Shown: positions 26,406-34,872, numbered from the stretch's first letter. The stretch is DNA of 55,643 nt from Jiangella aurantiaca (GCF_004349105.1 NZ_SMLB01000041.1:1-55643); one strand, 5' to 3'. Numbers and translations are program-made. Notes: a model not told the origin generated them from the sequence alone.

Positions 26406-27403
26406 GAACTCGCGTCGTCACCCGGTTGATGGTGGGCGTGCTCGCGACCGGCCTGGCCGTGTCCGCCTGCGGCGGCCGGCAGACCACGGAGCCCAGCGAC
26501 GAAGGCGGCGGCGACGCGGGCGCGTGCGAGGCCGGTTCGGGCCGCATGACCATCGCGACCGGCAACTCGACCGGCGTCTACTACGTGCTCGGCGGCGGGC
26601 TCGCGCAGCTGATCGGCGACGAGACCGACATCACCGCGACGGCCGCCGAGACCGGCGCGTCGGTGCAGAACATCCAGCAGCTGGTCGCCGGCGATTACGA
26701 CCTCGCGTTCTCGCTGGCCGACACCGCCGCCGACGCGACCGAGGGCACCGGCTCCTTCGACGAGCCGCAGCCGGTGCAGGCGCTCGGGCGCATCTACCCC
26801 AACTACACCCAGGTCGTCGTGCGCACCGACTCCGGCATCACCTCGGTCGAGGACATGGCCGGCAAGACCATCTCGACCGGCTCGCCGAACTCCGGCACCG
26901 AGGTCATCGCGAATCGCCTGCTCGAGGCCGCCGGCCTGGACCCGGCGAGCGACGTCCAGGCGCAGCGACTCGACCTCACGAAGACCGTCGACGGCATGAA
27001 GGACGGCTCGATCGACGGGCTCGTGTGGTCCGGCGGCCTGCCGACGGCCGCCATGACCGACCTGTTCACCTCCCTGGGCGACGACATCGCGTTCATCGAC
27101 GTCACCCCGCTCCTGCCCGCCCTGCAGGAGATCAACCCCGTCTACACCGAGGGCGAGATCCCGGCCGAGACGTACGGGACGGACGCCGCGGTGCCGACGA
27201 TCGTCGTGCCGAACGTCCTGCTGGTCCGGGACGACCTCGACGAAGGGACGGCGTGCGCGCTGACGAAGCTGGTCTACTCGAACGTGGAGGCGCTGACCGA
27301 GGTTCACGCCGCGGCCGCCGACATCGACATCTCCCTGGCGACGGAGATCGACCCGATCCCGCTCCACCCCGGCGCCCAGCAGGCCATCGACGAACTGCAG
27401 TGA
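26402..27403 (+). CDS. TAXI-family TRAP transporter solute-binding lipoprotein
   Basis: 333 residues, start overlapping the permease stop by 4 bp. The signal peptide ends with lipobox LAVSACGG. The TAXI domain starts RMTIATGNSTGVYYVLGGGL and continues TAAETGASVQNIQQLVAGDYDLAF, GKTISTGSPNSGTEVIANRLL and PTIVVPNVLLVRDDL. It binds a carboxylate outside the membrane and passes it to the fused permease. The substrate is not evident, although the TAXI family is associated with C4- and C5-dicarboxylates and glutamate. Confidence 0.93.
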   Translation: MRTRVVTRLMVGVLATGLAVSACGGRQTTEPSDEGGGDAGACEAGSGRMTIATGNSTGVYYVLGGGLAQLIGDETDITATAAETGASVQNIQQLVAGDYDLAFSLADTAADATEGTGSFDEPQPVQALGRIYPNYTQVVVRTDSGITSVEDMAGKTISTGSPNSGTEVIANRLLEAAGLDPASDVQAQRLDLTKTVDGMKDGSIDGLVWSGGLPTAAMTDLFTSLGDDIAFIDVTPLLPALQEINPVYTEGEIPAETYGTDAAVPTIVVPNVLLVRDDLDEGTACALTKLVYSNVEALTEVHAAAADIDISLATEIDPIPLHPGAQQAIDELQ

Positions 27404-27420
27404 GTTCGTAGGCTGGGTGG

Positions 27421-28284
27421 GTGATCCTGGCCGAGGAGAGGTGGCGGGCGCGGACGGCGTCGCACGAGGCGCGCGTCGACGCGCTGGTCGGGGCGCACCT
27501 GAAGCGGCGGCGGGCCGGCCGGGCGCACCCCGTCCACGACTTCCTCTTCACCTACTACAGCTTCAAGCCGGCCCAGCTGCGGCGCTGGCACCCGGGCGTG
27601 GGCGTCGCGCTCGCCGGGTCGCCGCCGCACGCGTCGTGGTCGGGCTACGTCGAGGGGCCCGACGGCGTCATCGTCGGCCCGTCGGTGGTCGAGCGGCGCG
27701 CCGCCACCGTCGCGTGGGTACGCGCCCTGCTGACGGCGACCGCGTCGCGGCCGGCGCACCACGGCTGCTTCGGCCTGCACGAGTGGGCGATGGTGTACCG
27801 GATGGCGCCGGGCGACGTCCGGCACGAGGCGTACCCGCTGCGGCTCGGTCACGACGGCACCGACGCCGTGGTCGAGGCGCACGAAATCAAGTGTTCGCAC
27901 TTCGACGCGTTCCGCTTCTTCACCGACGAGGCGCGGCCGCGGAACGCGCTGACGCCGACCCGCGAGCTGCAGCCGTCGTTGGAGCAGCCCGGCTGCCTCC
28001 ATGCGGGCATGGACCTCTACAAGTGGGCCTACAAGCTGGTGCCCCTGGTGCCGTCGGAGCTCGTGGCGGACGCCTTCGAGCTGGCCGCGGAGATCCGCGA
28101 GCTCGACATGCGCGCGTCGCCGTACGACCTGGCCGGGCTCGGCTACGAGCCGGTCCGTATCGAGACCACCGAGGGCAAGCGCCAGTACGTCGAGCAACAG
28201 CGCGCCTTCGCCGCCCGCGGCGCGGTGGTCCGCGACCGCCTCCTCGCCGCGATCGACGTCGAGCCGCTGCCGCTCGCGTGGTGA
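27421..28284 (+). CDS. Conserved actinobacterial protein, sometimes named 3-methyladenine DNA glycosylase
   Basis: 287 residues, GTG start at 27421 with TAGGCT ending 6 nt upstream and no ribosome site (leaderless). The sequence has the conserved block HPVHDFLFTYYSFKPAQLRRWHPG and later HGCFGLHEWAMVYR, HEIKCSHFDAFRFFTDEARP and HAGMDLYKWAYKLVPLVPSELVADAF. Similar actinobacterial proteins carry the glycosylase name, but no helix-hairpin-helix or AlkD repeat could be recognised here, so the function is best treated as unknown. Several His, Cys and Asp residues in conserved blocks suggest an enzyme. It is not visibly linked to the TRAP operon apart from following it. Confidence 0.75.
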   Translation: MILAEERWRARTASHEARVDALVGAHLKRRRAGRAHPVHDFLFTYYSFKPAQLRRWHPGVGVALAGSPPHASWSGYVEGPDGVIVGPSVVERRAATVAWVRALLTATASRPAHHGCFGLHEWAMVYRMAPGDVRHEAYPLRLGHDGTDAVVEAHEIKCSHFDAFRFFTDEARPRNALTPTRELQPSLEQPGCLHAGMDLYKWAYKLVPLVPSELVADAFELAAEIRELDMRASPYDLAGLGYEPVRIETTEGKRQYVEQQRAFAARGAVVRDRLLAAIDVEPLPLAW

Positions 28285-28593
28285 GGGGTCAGGGGTCGAC
28301 GATCCGCCCGCGGTCCTCCCACCATTGGAGCTGCCGCTCCGCCTCACCCTCGCCGGGAGCACCTCACTCGCGTCAGGACCGCATGTCACCCCGACGCGGT
28401 CACCGTTCCGTGCTCAGACGGGTGAAGTGCTCCCGACGCGAGTCACGAGGCCGGCCCGCCCCGCTCGGCCAGGCCGCGCCACAGGACGTCCCGCTCGTGG
28501 TCGGCGAGCGGAAGATCGAGCTGGTCACTGATCACCACGCCATCGTGCCCGATCCCGGACGCGTGGGCCACGGACCGCTGTCGCGGAACGCGG
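28285..28593. other. Intergenic stretch with interleaved inverted repeats and a coding-like fragment
   Basis: Arm A, CGGGAGCACCTCA (28354-28366), is followed directly by arm B, CTCGCGTC (28367-28374). Their complements occur in the order A' (28423-28435, one mismatch) then B' (28435-28442), giving a crossed A-B-A'-B' arrangement. Between 28451 and 28590 the minus strand has an unmarked open stretch (SGIGHDGVVISDQLDLPLAD then HERDVLWRGLAERG) without a convincing start or relatives. No other feature was found. Confidence 0.4.
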
Positions 28594-29640
28594 TCACGGG
28601 ACGCGGGTGAGCCACTCCTCGGTGCCGAACTTCGACGCGACCAGGTCCTCGGCCAGCCGCAGCGTCTTGTCGTCCAGCTCGTCGTCGGTCAGGCCGTAGC
28701 GGGATCGGAACGTCTCCACCATGCGGTCGATGACGTCGGCCCGCGGCAGACCGGTCTGCGACCGCAAGGGATCGACCCGCTTGTTGGCGCTCTTCGTGCC
28801 CTTGTCGGACAGCTTCTCGCGGCCGATGCGCAGCACCTCGAGCATCTTCGCCGCGTCGATGTCGTAGGCCATGGTGACGTGGTGCAGGGCGACGCCGCCG
28901 GCGAGGCGCTTCTGGGCCGCGCCGGCGATCTTGCCGGCCGGCGAAATGATGTCGTTGATCGGCTGGTAGCTCGCCTCGATGCCGAGGTCGCGCAGCGCCG
29001 CCACCACCCACTCGTCGAGGAAGGCGTAGGAGTCGACGAAGGACAGGCCGGAGACCAGCGACTCGGGCACGTACAGCGAATACGTGATGGTGTTGCCGGG
29101 CTCGACGAACATCGCGCCGCCGCCGCTGATCCGCCGCACGACGTTCACATCGTGCCGCCGAGCGCCGTCCATGTCGACCTCGTTGCGCAGCGACTGGAAG
29201 CTGCCGATGATCACCGCGTTGGAGGCCCATTCCCACACTCGCAGCGTCGGCGGCCGCTCCCCGGCGCCGACCTGCTCGGCCAGCACCTGGTCCAGCGCCA
29301 TCTGCAGCGCCGGCTCCTGCGGGCCCTCGTGCAGGAAGTGCCAGTCGTGGTCGGTCCAGGACGTCGCCCCGGCCAGGGCTCGGCGGACGGCGACGGCGAC
29401 GGCCTCCGCTGAGAACCCGAGCAGGACGACGCCGTCGAGGACGGCGTTCACCCGCGCGGCCAGCTCGGCGGCGGACAGCGTGACCGGCGCGCCCACCAGC
29501 GCGGCGTCGATGCGCTCCAGCGCGTCGTCGGGCTCGAGGAAGAAGTCGCCGCTGACACGCGCGTACCGAATCGCGCCGTCGAGCACGTCGAGGTCGACGA
29601 CGACCAGCTTGCCGCCCGACACCTTGAACTCACCATGCAT
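28594..29640 (-). CDS. Lipoate-protein ligase family protein with N-terminal accessory domain
   Basis: 348 residues from the ATG at 29640; an open frame continues upstream without a start signal. Residues about 1-90 (GEFKVSGGKLVVVDLDV then GDFFLEPDDALERIDAALVG) match the small accessory domain that follows the ligase domain in E. coli LplA and is a separate LplB subunit in Thermoplasma. The catalytic domain (about 110-348) has VIIGSFQSLRNEVD, VVRRISGGGAMF and the lysine segment SPAGKIAGAAQKR. It should activate lipoate, or octanoate, for transfer to 2-oxo acid dehydrogenases or GcvH. The order accessory-then-catalytic is a permutation relative to LplA. Confidence 0.87.
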   Translation of the reverse strand: MHGEFKVSGGKLVVVDLDVLDGAIRYARVSGDFFLEPDDALERIDAALVGAPVTLSAAELAARVNAVLDGVVLLGFSAEAVAVAVRRALAGATSWTDHDWHFLHEGPQEPALQMALDQVLAEQVGAGERPPTLRVWEWASNAVIIGSFQSLRNEVDMDGARRHDVNVVRRISGGGAMFVEPGNTITYSLYVPESLVSGLSFVDSYAFLDEWVVAALRDLGIEASYQPINDIISPAGKIAGAAQKRLAGGVALHHVTMAYDIDAAKMLEVLRIGREKLSDKGTKSANKRVDPLRSQTGLPRADVIDRMVETFRSRYGLTDDELDDKTLRLAEDLVASKFGTEEWLTRVP

Positions 29641-29682
29641 GATCGCATCAACCTGCCCGGACGCACGGCTGTTCCCCCGCTG

Positions 29683-29738
29683 GTTCCTTTCCCTTGCGGG
29701 ACTCTCGGCCGTTCGGGACCTCGCGGTCGACGTTGTGG
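29683..29738 (+). repeat. Short dispersed repeat, copy 1 (partner at 48419-48474)
   Basis: The stretch shares GTTCCTTTCCCTTG at its start and GACCTCGCGGTCG near its end with 48419-48474, at nearly equal spacing and with partial similarity between. It lies between the divergent lipoate ligase and Pr6Pr-type genes. Only two copies were found. The function is unknown. Confidence 0.45.
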
Positions 29739-29751
29739 CTAGGCTCCGACC

Positions 29752-30441
29752 ATGCGAGCGTGGCGTGAGAACCCGGCGGCGGCGCGCTGGTGGCACCTCG
29801 TGACCGTCCTGGTCATCGCCGTATCCCTCATCGCCCAGCTGGTGCTGGTGATCCAGGGCACCAATGTGCTGGTCGAGGACGGCGAGGAGGCCCCGTCGAC
29901 GGCGATGCGGGTCGTGAACTTCTTCAGCTTCTTCACCGTGCAGAGCAACATCCTGCTGGGCGCCGGCGCGGCGGTCCTCGCCGCGAACCCGCGCGCCGAC
30001 GGACGTCGTTTCCGTGTTCTCCGCATCGCCGGGCTCATCGGCATCAGCGTCACCGGCGTGGTCTACGTGACGCTGCTGCGTGGCCTGGTCGACCTCCACG
30101 GCGTCGCGCAGCTCACGAACCTCGGCTTCCATTACCTGTCGCCGCTGCTCGGGGTGATCGGCTGGCTGCTGTTCGGGCCGTGGCCGCGGTTCAGCCCACG
30201 CGTCCTCGTCATCAGCCTGGCCTGGCCGGTCGCCTGGCTCGTTTACACCCTGATCAGGGGCGAGATCGTCGACTGGCACCCGTACCCCTTCATCGATGTC
30301 GGCGACCTCGGCTACGGCCGCACGCTGCTGAACTCCGCCGGCGTCACCGTCCTGCTCCTCGGCGTCGGCTGGCTGTTCGCCACCGGCGACCGTAGGCTCG
30401 GTGACCGTGCCGGATCTGACGACGTATCTCGAACACGCTGA
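29752..30441 (+). CDS. Pr6Pr-family integral membrane protein
   Basis: 229 residues with six hydrophobic segments, the first WWHLVTVLVIAVSLIAQLVLV (about residues 13-33). Characteristic blocks are VNFFSFFTVQSNILLGAG and LNLGFHY-like NLGFHYLSPLLGVIGWLLFGP, and near the end WHPYPFIDVGDLGYG. This matches the Pr6Pr / FAR-17a-like membrane family, for which no biochemical function is established in bacteria. TAGGCT ends 6 nt before the ATG, so the mRNA is probably leaderless. The last 41 bp overlap the start of the helicase gene in another frame. Confidence 0.82.
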   Translation: MRAWRENPAAARWWHLVTVLVIAVSLIAQLVLVIQGTNVLVEDGEEAPSTAMRVVNFFSFFTVQSNILLGAGAAVLAANPRADGRRFRVLRIAGLIGISVTGVVYVTLLRGLVDLHGVAQLTNLGFHYLSPLLGVIGWLLFGPWPRFSPRVLVISLAWPVAWLVYTLIRGEIVDWHPYPFIDVGDLGYGRTLLNSAGVTVLLLGVGWLFATGDRRLGDRAGSDDVSRTR

Positions 30442-32923
30442 CCACGATCCGGACTCCCTCTACGACGCCTTCACCGAGTGGGCCGCCGAGCGCGGCTTCG
30501 ACCTCTACCCGGCGCAGCAGGAGGCGCTGATCGAGCTGGTCTCCGGCTCGCACGTCATCCTCAGCACGCCGACGGGGTCGGGCAAGAGCCTGGTGGCCGT
30601 CGCCGCGCACTTCGCCGCCCTGGCCGACGGACGGCGGACGTTCTACACGGCGCCGCTCAAGGCGCTGGTGTCGGAGAAGTTCTTCGCGCTGATCGAGATC
30701 TTCGGCGCGGCCAACGTCGGCATGATGACCGGCGACTCCAGCGTGAACCCGTCGGCGCCGATCATCTGCTGCACGGCGGAGATCCTGGCCAACATCGCCC
30801 TGCGCAGCGGCGAGGACGCCGACGTCGGCCAGGTCGTCATGGACGAGTTCCACTTCTACTCCGACCCGCAGCGCGGCTGGGCCTGGCAGGTGCCGCTGCT
30901 GGAGGTGACGAACGCGCAGTTCCTGCTGATGTCGGCCACCCTCGGCGACGTCGCGTTCTTCGAGAAGGACCTGCAGCGGCGGACGGGGCGCGACGTCGCC
31001 GTCGTCACGTCGGTGCAGCGCCCGGTGCCGCTCACGTACTCCTACTCGCGCGAGCCCATGCACGACCTGCTGGCCGAGCTGCTGTCCACCCACCGCGCGC
31101 CGGTCTACGTCGTCCACTTCACCCAGGCGGCCGCGGTCGAGCGGGCGCAGGCGCTGGTGAGCGTCAACGTCGCCAGCCGCGAGCAGCGCGACCGCATCGC
31201 GGCCGAGATCGGCGGCTTCCGGTTCAGCTCCGGGTTCGGGAAGGTGCTGTCGCGGCTGGTCCGGGCCGGGATCGGCGTGCACCACGCCGGCATGCTGCCG
31301 AAGTACCGCCGGCTGGTCGAACGCCTGACCCAGGCCGGCTTGCTCAAGGTGGTGTGCGGGACGGACACCCTCGGCGTCGGCATCAACGTCCCGATCCGCA
31401 CCGTCGTCTTCTCCGGTCTCACCAAGTACGACGGTGTGCGCACGCGGCAGCTGTCCGCCCGCGAGTTCCACCAGATCGCCGGGCGAGCCGGCCGGGCCGG
31501 GTACGACACCCTCGGCGAGGTGATCGTCCAGGCGCCGGAGCACGAGATCGAGAACGAGCGGCTACTGGCCAAGGCCGGCGACGACCCCAAGAAGCGCCGG
31601 CGCGTGGTGCGGAAGAAGCCCCCGGAGGGGTTCGTCTCGTGGGGCCAGGCGACGATGGAGCGGCTCATCGCCGCCGAGCCCGAGCCGCTGAGTTCCAGCT
31701 TCGAGATCAGCAACGCCATGGTGCTCGGCGTCATCAGCCGGCCCGGCGACGCGTTCGCGCACATGCGAAAGCTGCTCACCGACAACCACGAGCCGCCGTC
31801 GCGCACCCGCAAGCACGTGCACGACGCCATCGCGATCTACCGTGCGCTGGTCGCCGCCCAGGTGGTCGAGCGGCTCGATCCGCCCGACGCCGAGGGCCGG
31901 ACGGTGCGGCTCACCGTCGACCTCCAGCCGGACTTCGCGCTCAACCAGCCGCTGTCGCCGTTCGCGCTGGCCGCGTTCGACCTGCTCGACCCCGAGTCGC
32001 CGGCCCACGCGCTGGACCTGCTCTCCGTCGTCGAGGCGACGCTGGACGATCCGCGGCAGGTGCTGTCGGCGCAGCAGCACAAGGCGCGCGGCGAGGCGAT
32101 CGCGGCGATGAAGGCCGAGGGCATCGAGTACGACGAGCGCATGGAGCTGCTCGACGGCGTCACGCACCCCAAGCCGCTGGAGGAACTGCTGGACGCGGCG
32201 TTCACGATCTACCGGCAGAGCCACCCGTGGGTCGGCGACTACGAGCTGTCGCCCAAGGCCGTCGCCCGTGACCTCTACGAACGCGCGATGAGCTTCGGCG
32301 AGTACGTCGCGTTCTACGGCCTCGCCCGGTCCGAGGGGCTGGTGCTGCGCTACCTCGCCGACGCCTACCGCGCGATGCGCCAGACGGTGCCCGAGGAGGC
32401 CCGCACCGACGACGTCGCCGACCTCGTCGAGTGGCTGGGCGAGCTGGTCCGCCAGGTCGACTCCAGCCTGCTCGACGAGTGGGAGGCGCTGCGCAACCCC
32501 GCGGCGGCGGCCGAGGCGCACGGCGAGGCGCCGGTCGAGAACGCGCCCCGGCCGATCACCGAGAACCGGCGTGCGTTCCTGGTCAGCGTGCGCAACGCGC
32601 TGTTCCGGCGGGTCGAGCTGGCCGCCCGGCGGGACTGGGCCGGGCTGGCCGACCTGGACTCCGCCGACGACTGGGACGCCGACGACTGGGCCGACGCGCT
32701 GGACCCGTACTTCGACGAGCACGCCGACATCGGCATCGGCCCCGACGCGCGCAGCGCGAAGATGCTGATCGTCACCGAGCACCCGGACCGCTGGGAGGTC
32801 CGGCAGATCCTCGACGACCCCGCCGGCGACCACGACTGGGGCTTCACCGCCGTCGTCGACCTCGCCGAGTCCAACGCCGCCGGCTACCCCGTCGTGGCCA
32901 TCAGCGAGGCCGGCCGCCTCTAG
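30401..32923 (+). CDS. DEAD/DEAH-box helicase with DUF3516 (Ski2-like)
   Basis: 840 residues if started at the GTG at 30401. A second GTG at 30407 lies 8 nt after TAGGCT and could be a leaderless start giving 838. Motif I is STPTGSGKS, motif II DEFH, motif III SAT, and motif VI QIAGRAGRAG. The arrangement with GIGVHHAGMLPKYRRLVERL and TDTLGVGINVPIRTVVF is Ski2-like. The C-terminal half (residues about 410-840) is the DUF3516 extension of actinobacterial helicases. A role in RNA or DNA unwinding is expected, but the pathway is unestablished. Confidence 0.93.
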   Translation: MTVPDLTTYLEHADHDPDSLYDAFTEWAAERGFDLYPAQQEALIELVSGSHVILSTPTGSGKSLVAVAAHFAALADGRRTFYTAPLKALVSEKFFALIEIFGAANVGMMTGDSSVNPSAPIICCTAEILANIALRSGEDADVGQVVMDEFHFYSDPQRGWAWQVPLLEVTNAQFLLMSATLGDVAFFEKDLQRRTGRDVAVVTSVQRPVPLTYSYSREPMHDLLAELLSTHRAPVYVVHFTQAAAVERAQALVSVNVASREQRDRIAAEIGGFRFSSGFGKVLSRLVRAGIGVHHAGMLPKYRRLVERLTQAGLLKVVCGTDTLGVGINVPIRTVVFSGLTKYDGVRTRQLSAREFHQIAGRAGRAGYDTLGEVIVQAPEHEIENERLLAKAGDDPKKRRRVVRKKPPEGFVSWGQATMERLIAAEPEPLSSSFEISNAMVLGVISRPGDAFAHMRKLLTDNHEPPSRTRKHVHDAIAIYRALVAAQVVERLDPPDAEGRTVRLTVDLQPDFALNQPLSPFALAAFDLLDPESPAHALDLLSVVEATLDDPRQVLSAQQHKARGEAIAAMKAEGIEYDERMELLDGVTHPKPLEELLDAAFTIYRQSHPWVGDYELSPKAVARDLYERAMSFGEYVAFYGLARSEGLVLRYLADAYRAMRQTVPEEARTDDVADLVEWLGELVRQVDSSLLDEWEALRNPAAAAEAHGEAPVENAPRPITENRRAFLVSVRNALFRRVELAARRDWAGLADLDSADDWDADDWADALDPYFDEHADIGIGPDARSAKMLIVTEHPDRWEVRQILDDPAGDHDWGFTAVVDLAESNAAGYPVVAISEAGRL

Positions 32924-32957
32924 GAGTGCCGGGCAGACCGGCGATGAGAACGCGCCT

Positions 32958-33041
32958 GCAAAAGTCGATCTTGGAGTTCTTCGGCCATCTATCGGGCAAT
33001 TCGGACCGCAATAGGCGAACAACTCCAAGATCAACTTTTGC
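32958..33041. repeat. Long hairpin with 21-bp arms between helicase and ArsR genes
   Basis: The arm at 32958-32978 (GCAAAAGTCGATCTTGGAGTT, one base longer than its core) pairs with 33021-33041 with a single mismatch. The 42-nt loop itself contains short complementary stretches (GCC..TAT with ATAGGC). It could be a terminator for the helicase or a mobile palindromic element; no U-tract follows. Confidence 0.6.
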
Positions 33042-33057
33042 TGGGCCTTAGAGCCCG

Positions 33058-33087
33058 TTGACATGTGACCATTTGGTCACCTATCGT
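33058..33087 (+). promoter_or_regulatory. ArsR promoter with operator in the spacer
   Basis: TTGACA (33058-33063) and TATCGT (33082-33087) are 18 nt apart. The spacer is filled by GTGACCATTTGGTCAC (33065-33080), a perfect inverted repeat with 7-bp arms. Binding of an ArsR dimer here would block RNA polymerase, so autorepression of the arsR-SRPBCC operon is likely. Confidence 0.7.
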
Positions 33088-33094
33088 TCCAGCC

Positions 33095-33415
33095 ATGACC
33101 GACGACGACCGGGTCTTCAAAGCACTCGCCGATCCCACGCGGCGGTTCCTGCTCGACCTGCTCTTCATGCGTGACGGCCGCACGCTGACCGAGCTGGAGT
33201 CCGAGCTGGAGATGAGCCGCTTCGGGGCGATGAAGCATCTGCGCGTGCTGGAAGAGGCCAACCTCGTGGTCACCCGGCGGTCGGGACGGGAGAAGCTGCA
33301 CTTCCTCAACCCCGTCCCGATCCGCGAGATCCACGACCGGTGGATCGACAAGTACACGGAGCTCCACACCACGGCGCTCCTGGAGCTCAAGGCCGAACTG
33401 GAGGACGAATCATGA
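33095..33415 (+). CDS. ArsR-family transcriptional repressor
   Basis: 106 residues from the ATG at 33095. An upstream in-frame GTG at 33065 falls inside the operator and is rejected. The winged helix is DPTRRFLLDLLFMRDGRTLTELESELEMSRFGAMKHLRVLEEANLV with a basic wing (RRSGREKLHFLNP). The Cys pairs of classic metal sensors are absent, so it belongs with the SRPBCC-linked ArsR group rather than the arsenic sensors. The -10 box ends 7 nt before the start, suggesting a leaderless mRNA. The stop overlaps the next start. Confidence 0.92.
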   Translation: MTDDDRVFKALADPTRRFLLDLLFMRDGRTLTELESELEMSRFGAMKHLRVLEEANLVVTRRSGREKLHFLNPVPIREIHDRWIDKYTELHTTALLELKAELEDES

Positions 33416-33930
33416 GCACCGCGACAGCGACCACCACGCAGGTGTACCGCATCTACATCAAGGCGACCCCGGAGGCGATCTGGGACGCCATCACGAAGCC
33501 GGAATGGACGGCACGCTACGGCTACACCGGCCTGGCCAGCTACGACCTGCGGCCGGGCGGCGCGTACACCGTCGCGCCGACGCCGGAGTTCAAGGCCGCG
33601 GCCGAGGCGCAGGGCTTCCCGTGCCCCGACGTCATCGTCGACGGCGAGGTGATCGAAGCCGAGCCGCCGCGCAAGCTCGTCACCACGTTCCGGATGCTCA
33701 TGGACCCGGCGATGGCCGAGGAGGGCTTCACCCGACTCACGCACGAGATCTCGCCCGCGCCGGACGGGAAGTCGTGCTCGCTGACGGTGACGCACGAGCT
33801 GGCCGGCGCGCCGCTGCTGGCGGCGATGGTGCACGGCGACAACGAGGCCGAGGGCGCCGGTGGCGGGTGGGTCTGGGTGCTCAGCGACCTCAAGAGCCTG
33901 CTCGAGACCGGCGCTCCCCTCGCCGGATGA
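33412..33930 (+). CDS. SRPBCC/AHSA1 domain protein
   Basis: 172 residues, start overlapping the ArsR stop by 4 bp. The N-terminal block VYRIYIKATPEAIWDAITKPEWTARYGYTGLASYDLRPGG is the AHSA1 START-like signature, and the C-terminal helix GGGWVWVLSDLKSLLETG is typical. These proteins form a hydrophobic ligand pocket. ArsR-SRPBCC pairs are frequent in actinobacteria, and the ligand of the pocket may be linked to the regulator signal, but neither is known. Confidence 0.92.
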   Translation: MSTATATTTQVYRIYIKATPEAIWDAITKPEWTARYGYTGLASYDLRPGGAYTVAPTPEFKAAAEAQGFPCPDVIVDGEVIEAEPPRKLVTTFRMLMDPAMAEEGFTRLTHEISPAPDGKSCSLTVTHELAGAPLLAAMVHGDNEAEGAGGGWVWVLSDLKSLLETGAPLAG

Positions 33931-33938
33931 GGCCTGCT

Positions 33939-33965
33939 CGGCCGGCCGGCCACGCCGGCCGGCCG
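33939..33965. terminator. GC-only perfect hairpin after the SRPBCC gene
   Basis: CGGCCGGCCGGC, a CAC loop, and its exact complement, 12 bp in all, starting 8 nt after the SRPBCC stop. No U-tract follows, so it may attenuate or stabilise rather than terminate. It separates the SRPBCC gene from the hydrolase gene. Confidence 0.45.
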
Positions 33966-34049
33966 GATCCGGCTCATCGCCGTCCCCGAGACCAGAACGA
34001 TCCTTCACACCGACCGCAACCACCGCAACGACGCGAACAGGAGCACATC

Positions 34050-34862
34050 ATGGACCACGTCACCTCTGCCGACGGCACCACGATCGCCTATGTGACCCAG
34101 GGCGCGGGACCCGTACTCGTCCTCGTCAACACGAGCCTGGACGATCACCACGGTCTCGACGCGACCGCCGCGGCGCTGGCGCGCGACTTCACCGTCGTCG
34201 GCTACGACCGCCGCGGCGTCGGCGAGAGCGGTGCCGGCGGACCGTACGCCCCCGAACGCGAGGTCGAAGACCTCGCCGCGGTGATCCAGGCCGTCGGCGG
34301 TTCGGCCGCGCTGGCCGCCGGCTCGGGAGGATGCGGATTGGTCCTCGACGCCGCGACCGCGCTCGGCGACGCGGTATACGGGATCTACCTCTTCGAGCCG
34401 CCGTTCATCATCGACGACTCCCGCTCACCCGCGCCCGCGGGCTGGGTGCAGCAGGTGGAGTCCTTGGTCGCCGACGACCGGCGCGGTGATGCCATCGAGC
34501 TGTTCATGACGAAGCTCGTCGGCGTCCCGGCCGAGTACATCGAGCAGATGAAGGCCGACCCGTCGTGGGAGCACATGGCGGCGCACGCACACGTGCTCGG
34601 TCACGACGGGCGGATCCTCGCTGGCACGCAGGACGGGAAGCCGCTGCCCACCGACCGGTGGAGTGTCGACCAGCCGGCGGTCGTCGCCGTGGCGGAGCAC
34701 TCCGAGCCGTTCTTCGACGCTGCCGCGGAGGCGCTGCTCGCCCAGTTGCCTCGTGGACGGTACGAGTCCTTGCCCGGTCTGGACCACTCCGCCTTCTGGA
34801 CCGCACCCGACGCGATCGCTGCCTCCATCGTCACGGCCCTGCTCACGAACGCGTCGAGCTGA
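34050..34862 (+). CDS. Alpha/beta-fold hydrolase
   Basis: 270 residues from the ATG at 34050 with AGGAG six nt upstream; longer frames lack a ribosome site. The fold starts DGTTIAYVTQGAGPVLVLVN and continues DFTVVGYDRRGVGESG. The nucleophile elbow is probably the Ser in AAGSGGCG (sm-x-Ser-x-sm), less canonical than GxSxG. The catalytic His is in LPGLDHSAFWTAP. It follows the ArsR-SRPBCC pair by 119 bp and may share their transcript. The substrate is unknown. Confidence 0.88.
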   Translation: MDHVTSADGTTIAYVTQGAGPVLVLVNTSLDDHHGLDATAAALARDFTVVGYDRRGVGESGAGGPYAPEREVEDLAAVIQAVGGSAALAAGSGGCGLVLDAATALGDAVYGIYLFEPPFIIDDSRSPAPAGWVQQVESLVADDRRGDAIELFMTKLVGVPAEYIEQMKADPSWEHMAAHAHVLGHDGRILAGTQDGKPLPTDRWSVDQPAVVAVAEHSEPFFDAAAEALLAQLPRGRYESLPGLDHSAFWTAPDAIAASIVTALLTNASS

Positions 34863-34872
34863 CGTCTCCGGC

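Noticed and set aside
28451-28590. Minus-strand peptide reading GVVISDQLDLPLADHERDVL
   Set aside because: Looks coding in composition but has no credible start, ribosome site or relatives; kept only as a note in the intergenic entry.
33065-33094. Upstream GTG start for the ArsR gene
   Set aside because: It lies within the operator between the -35 and -10 boxes, so it is not transcribed from this promoter.
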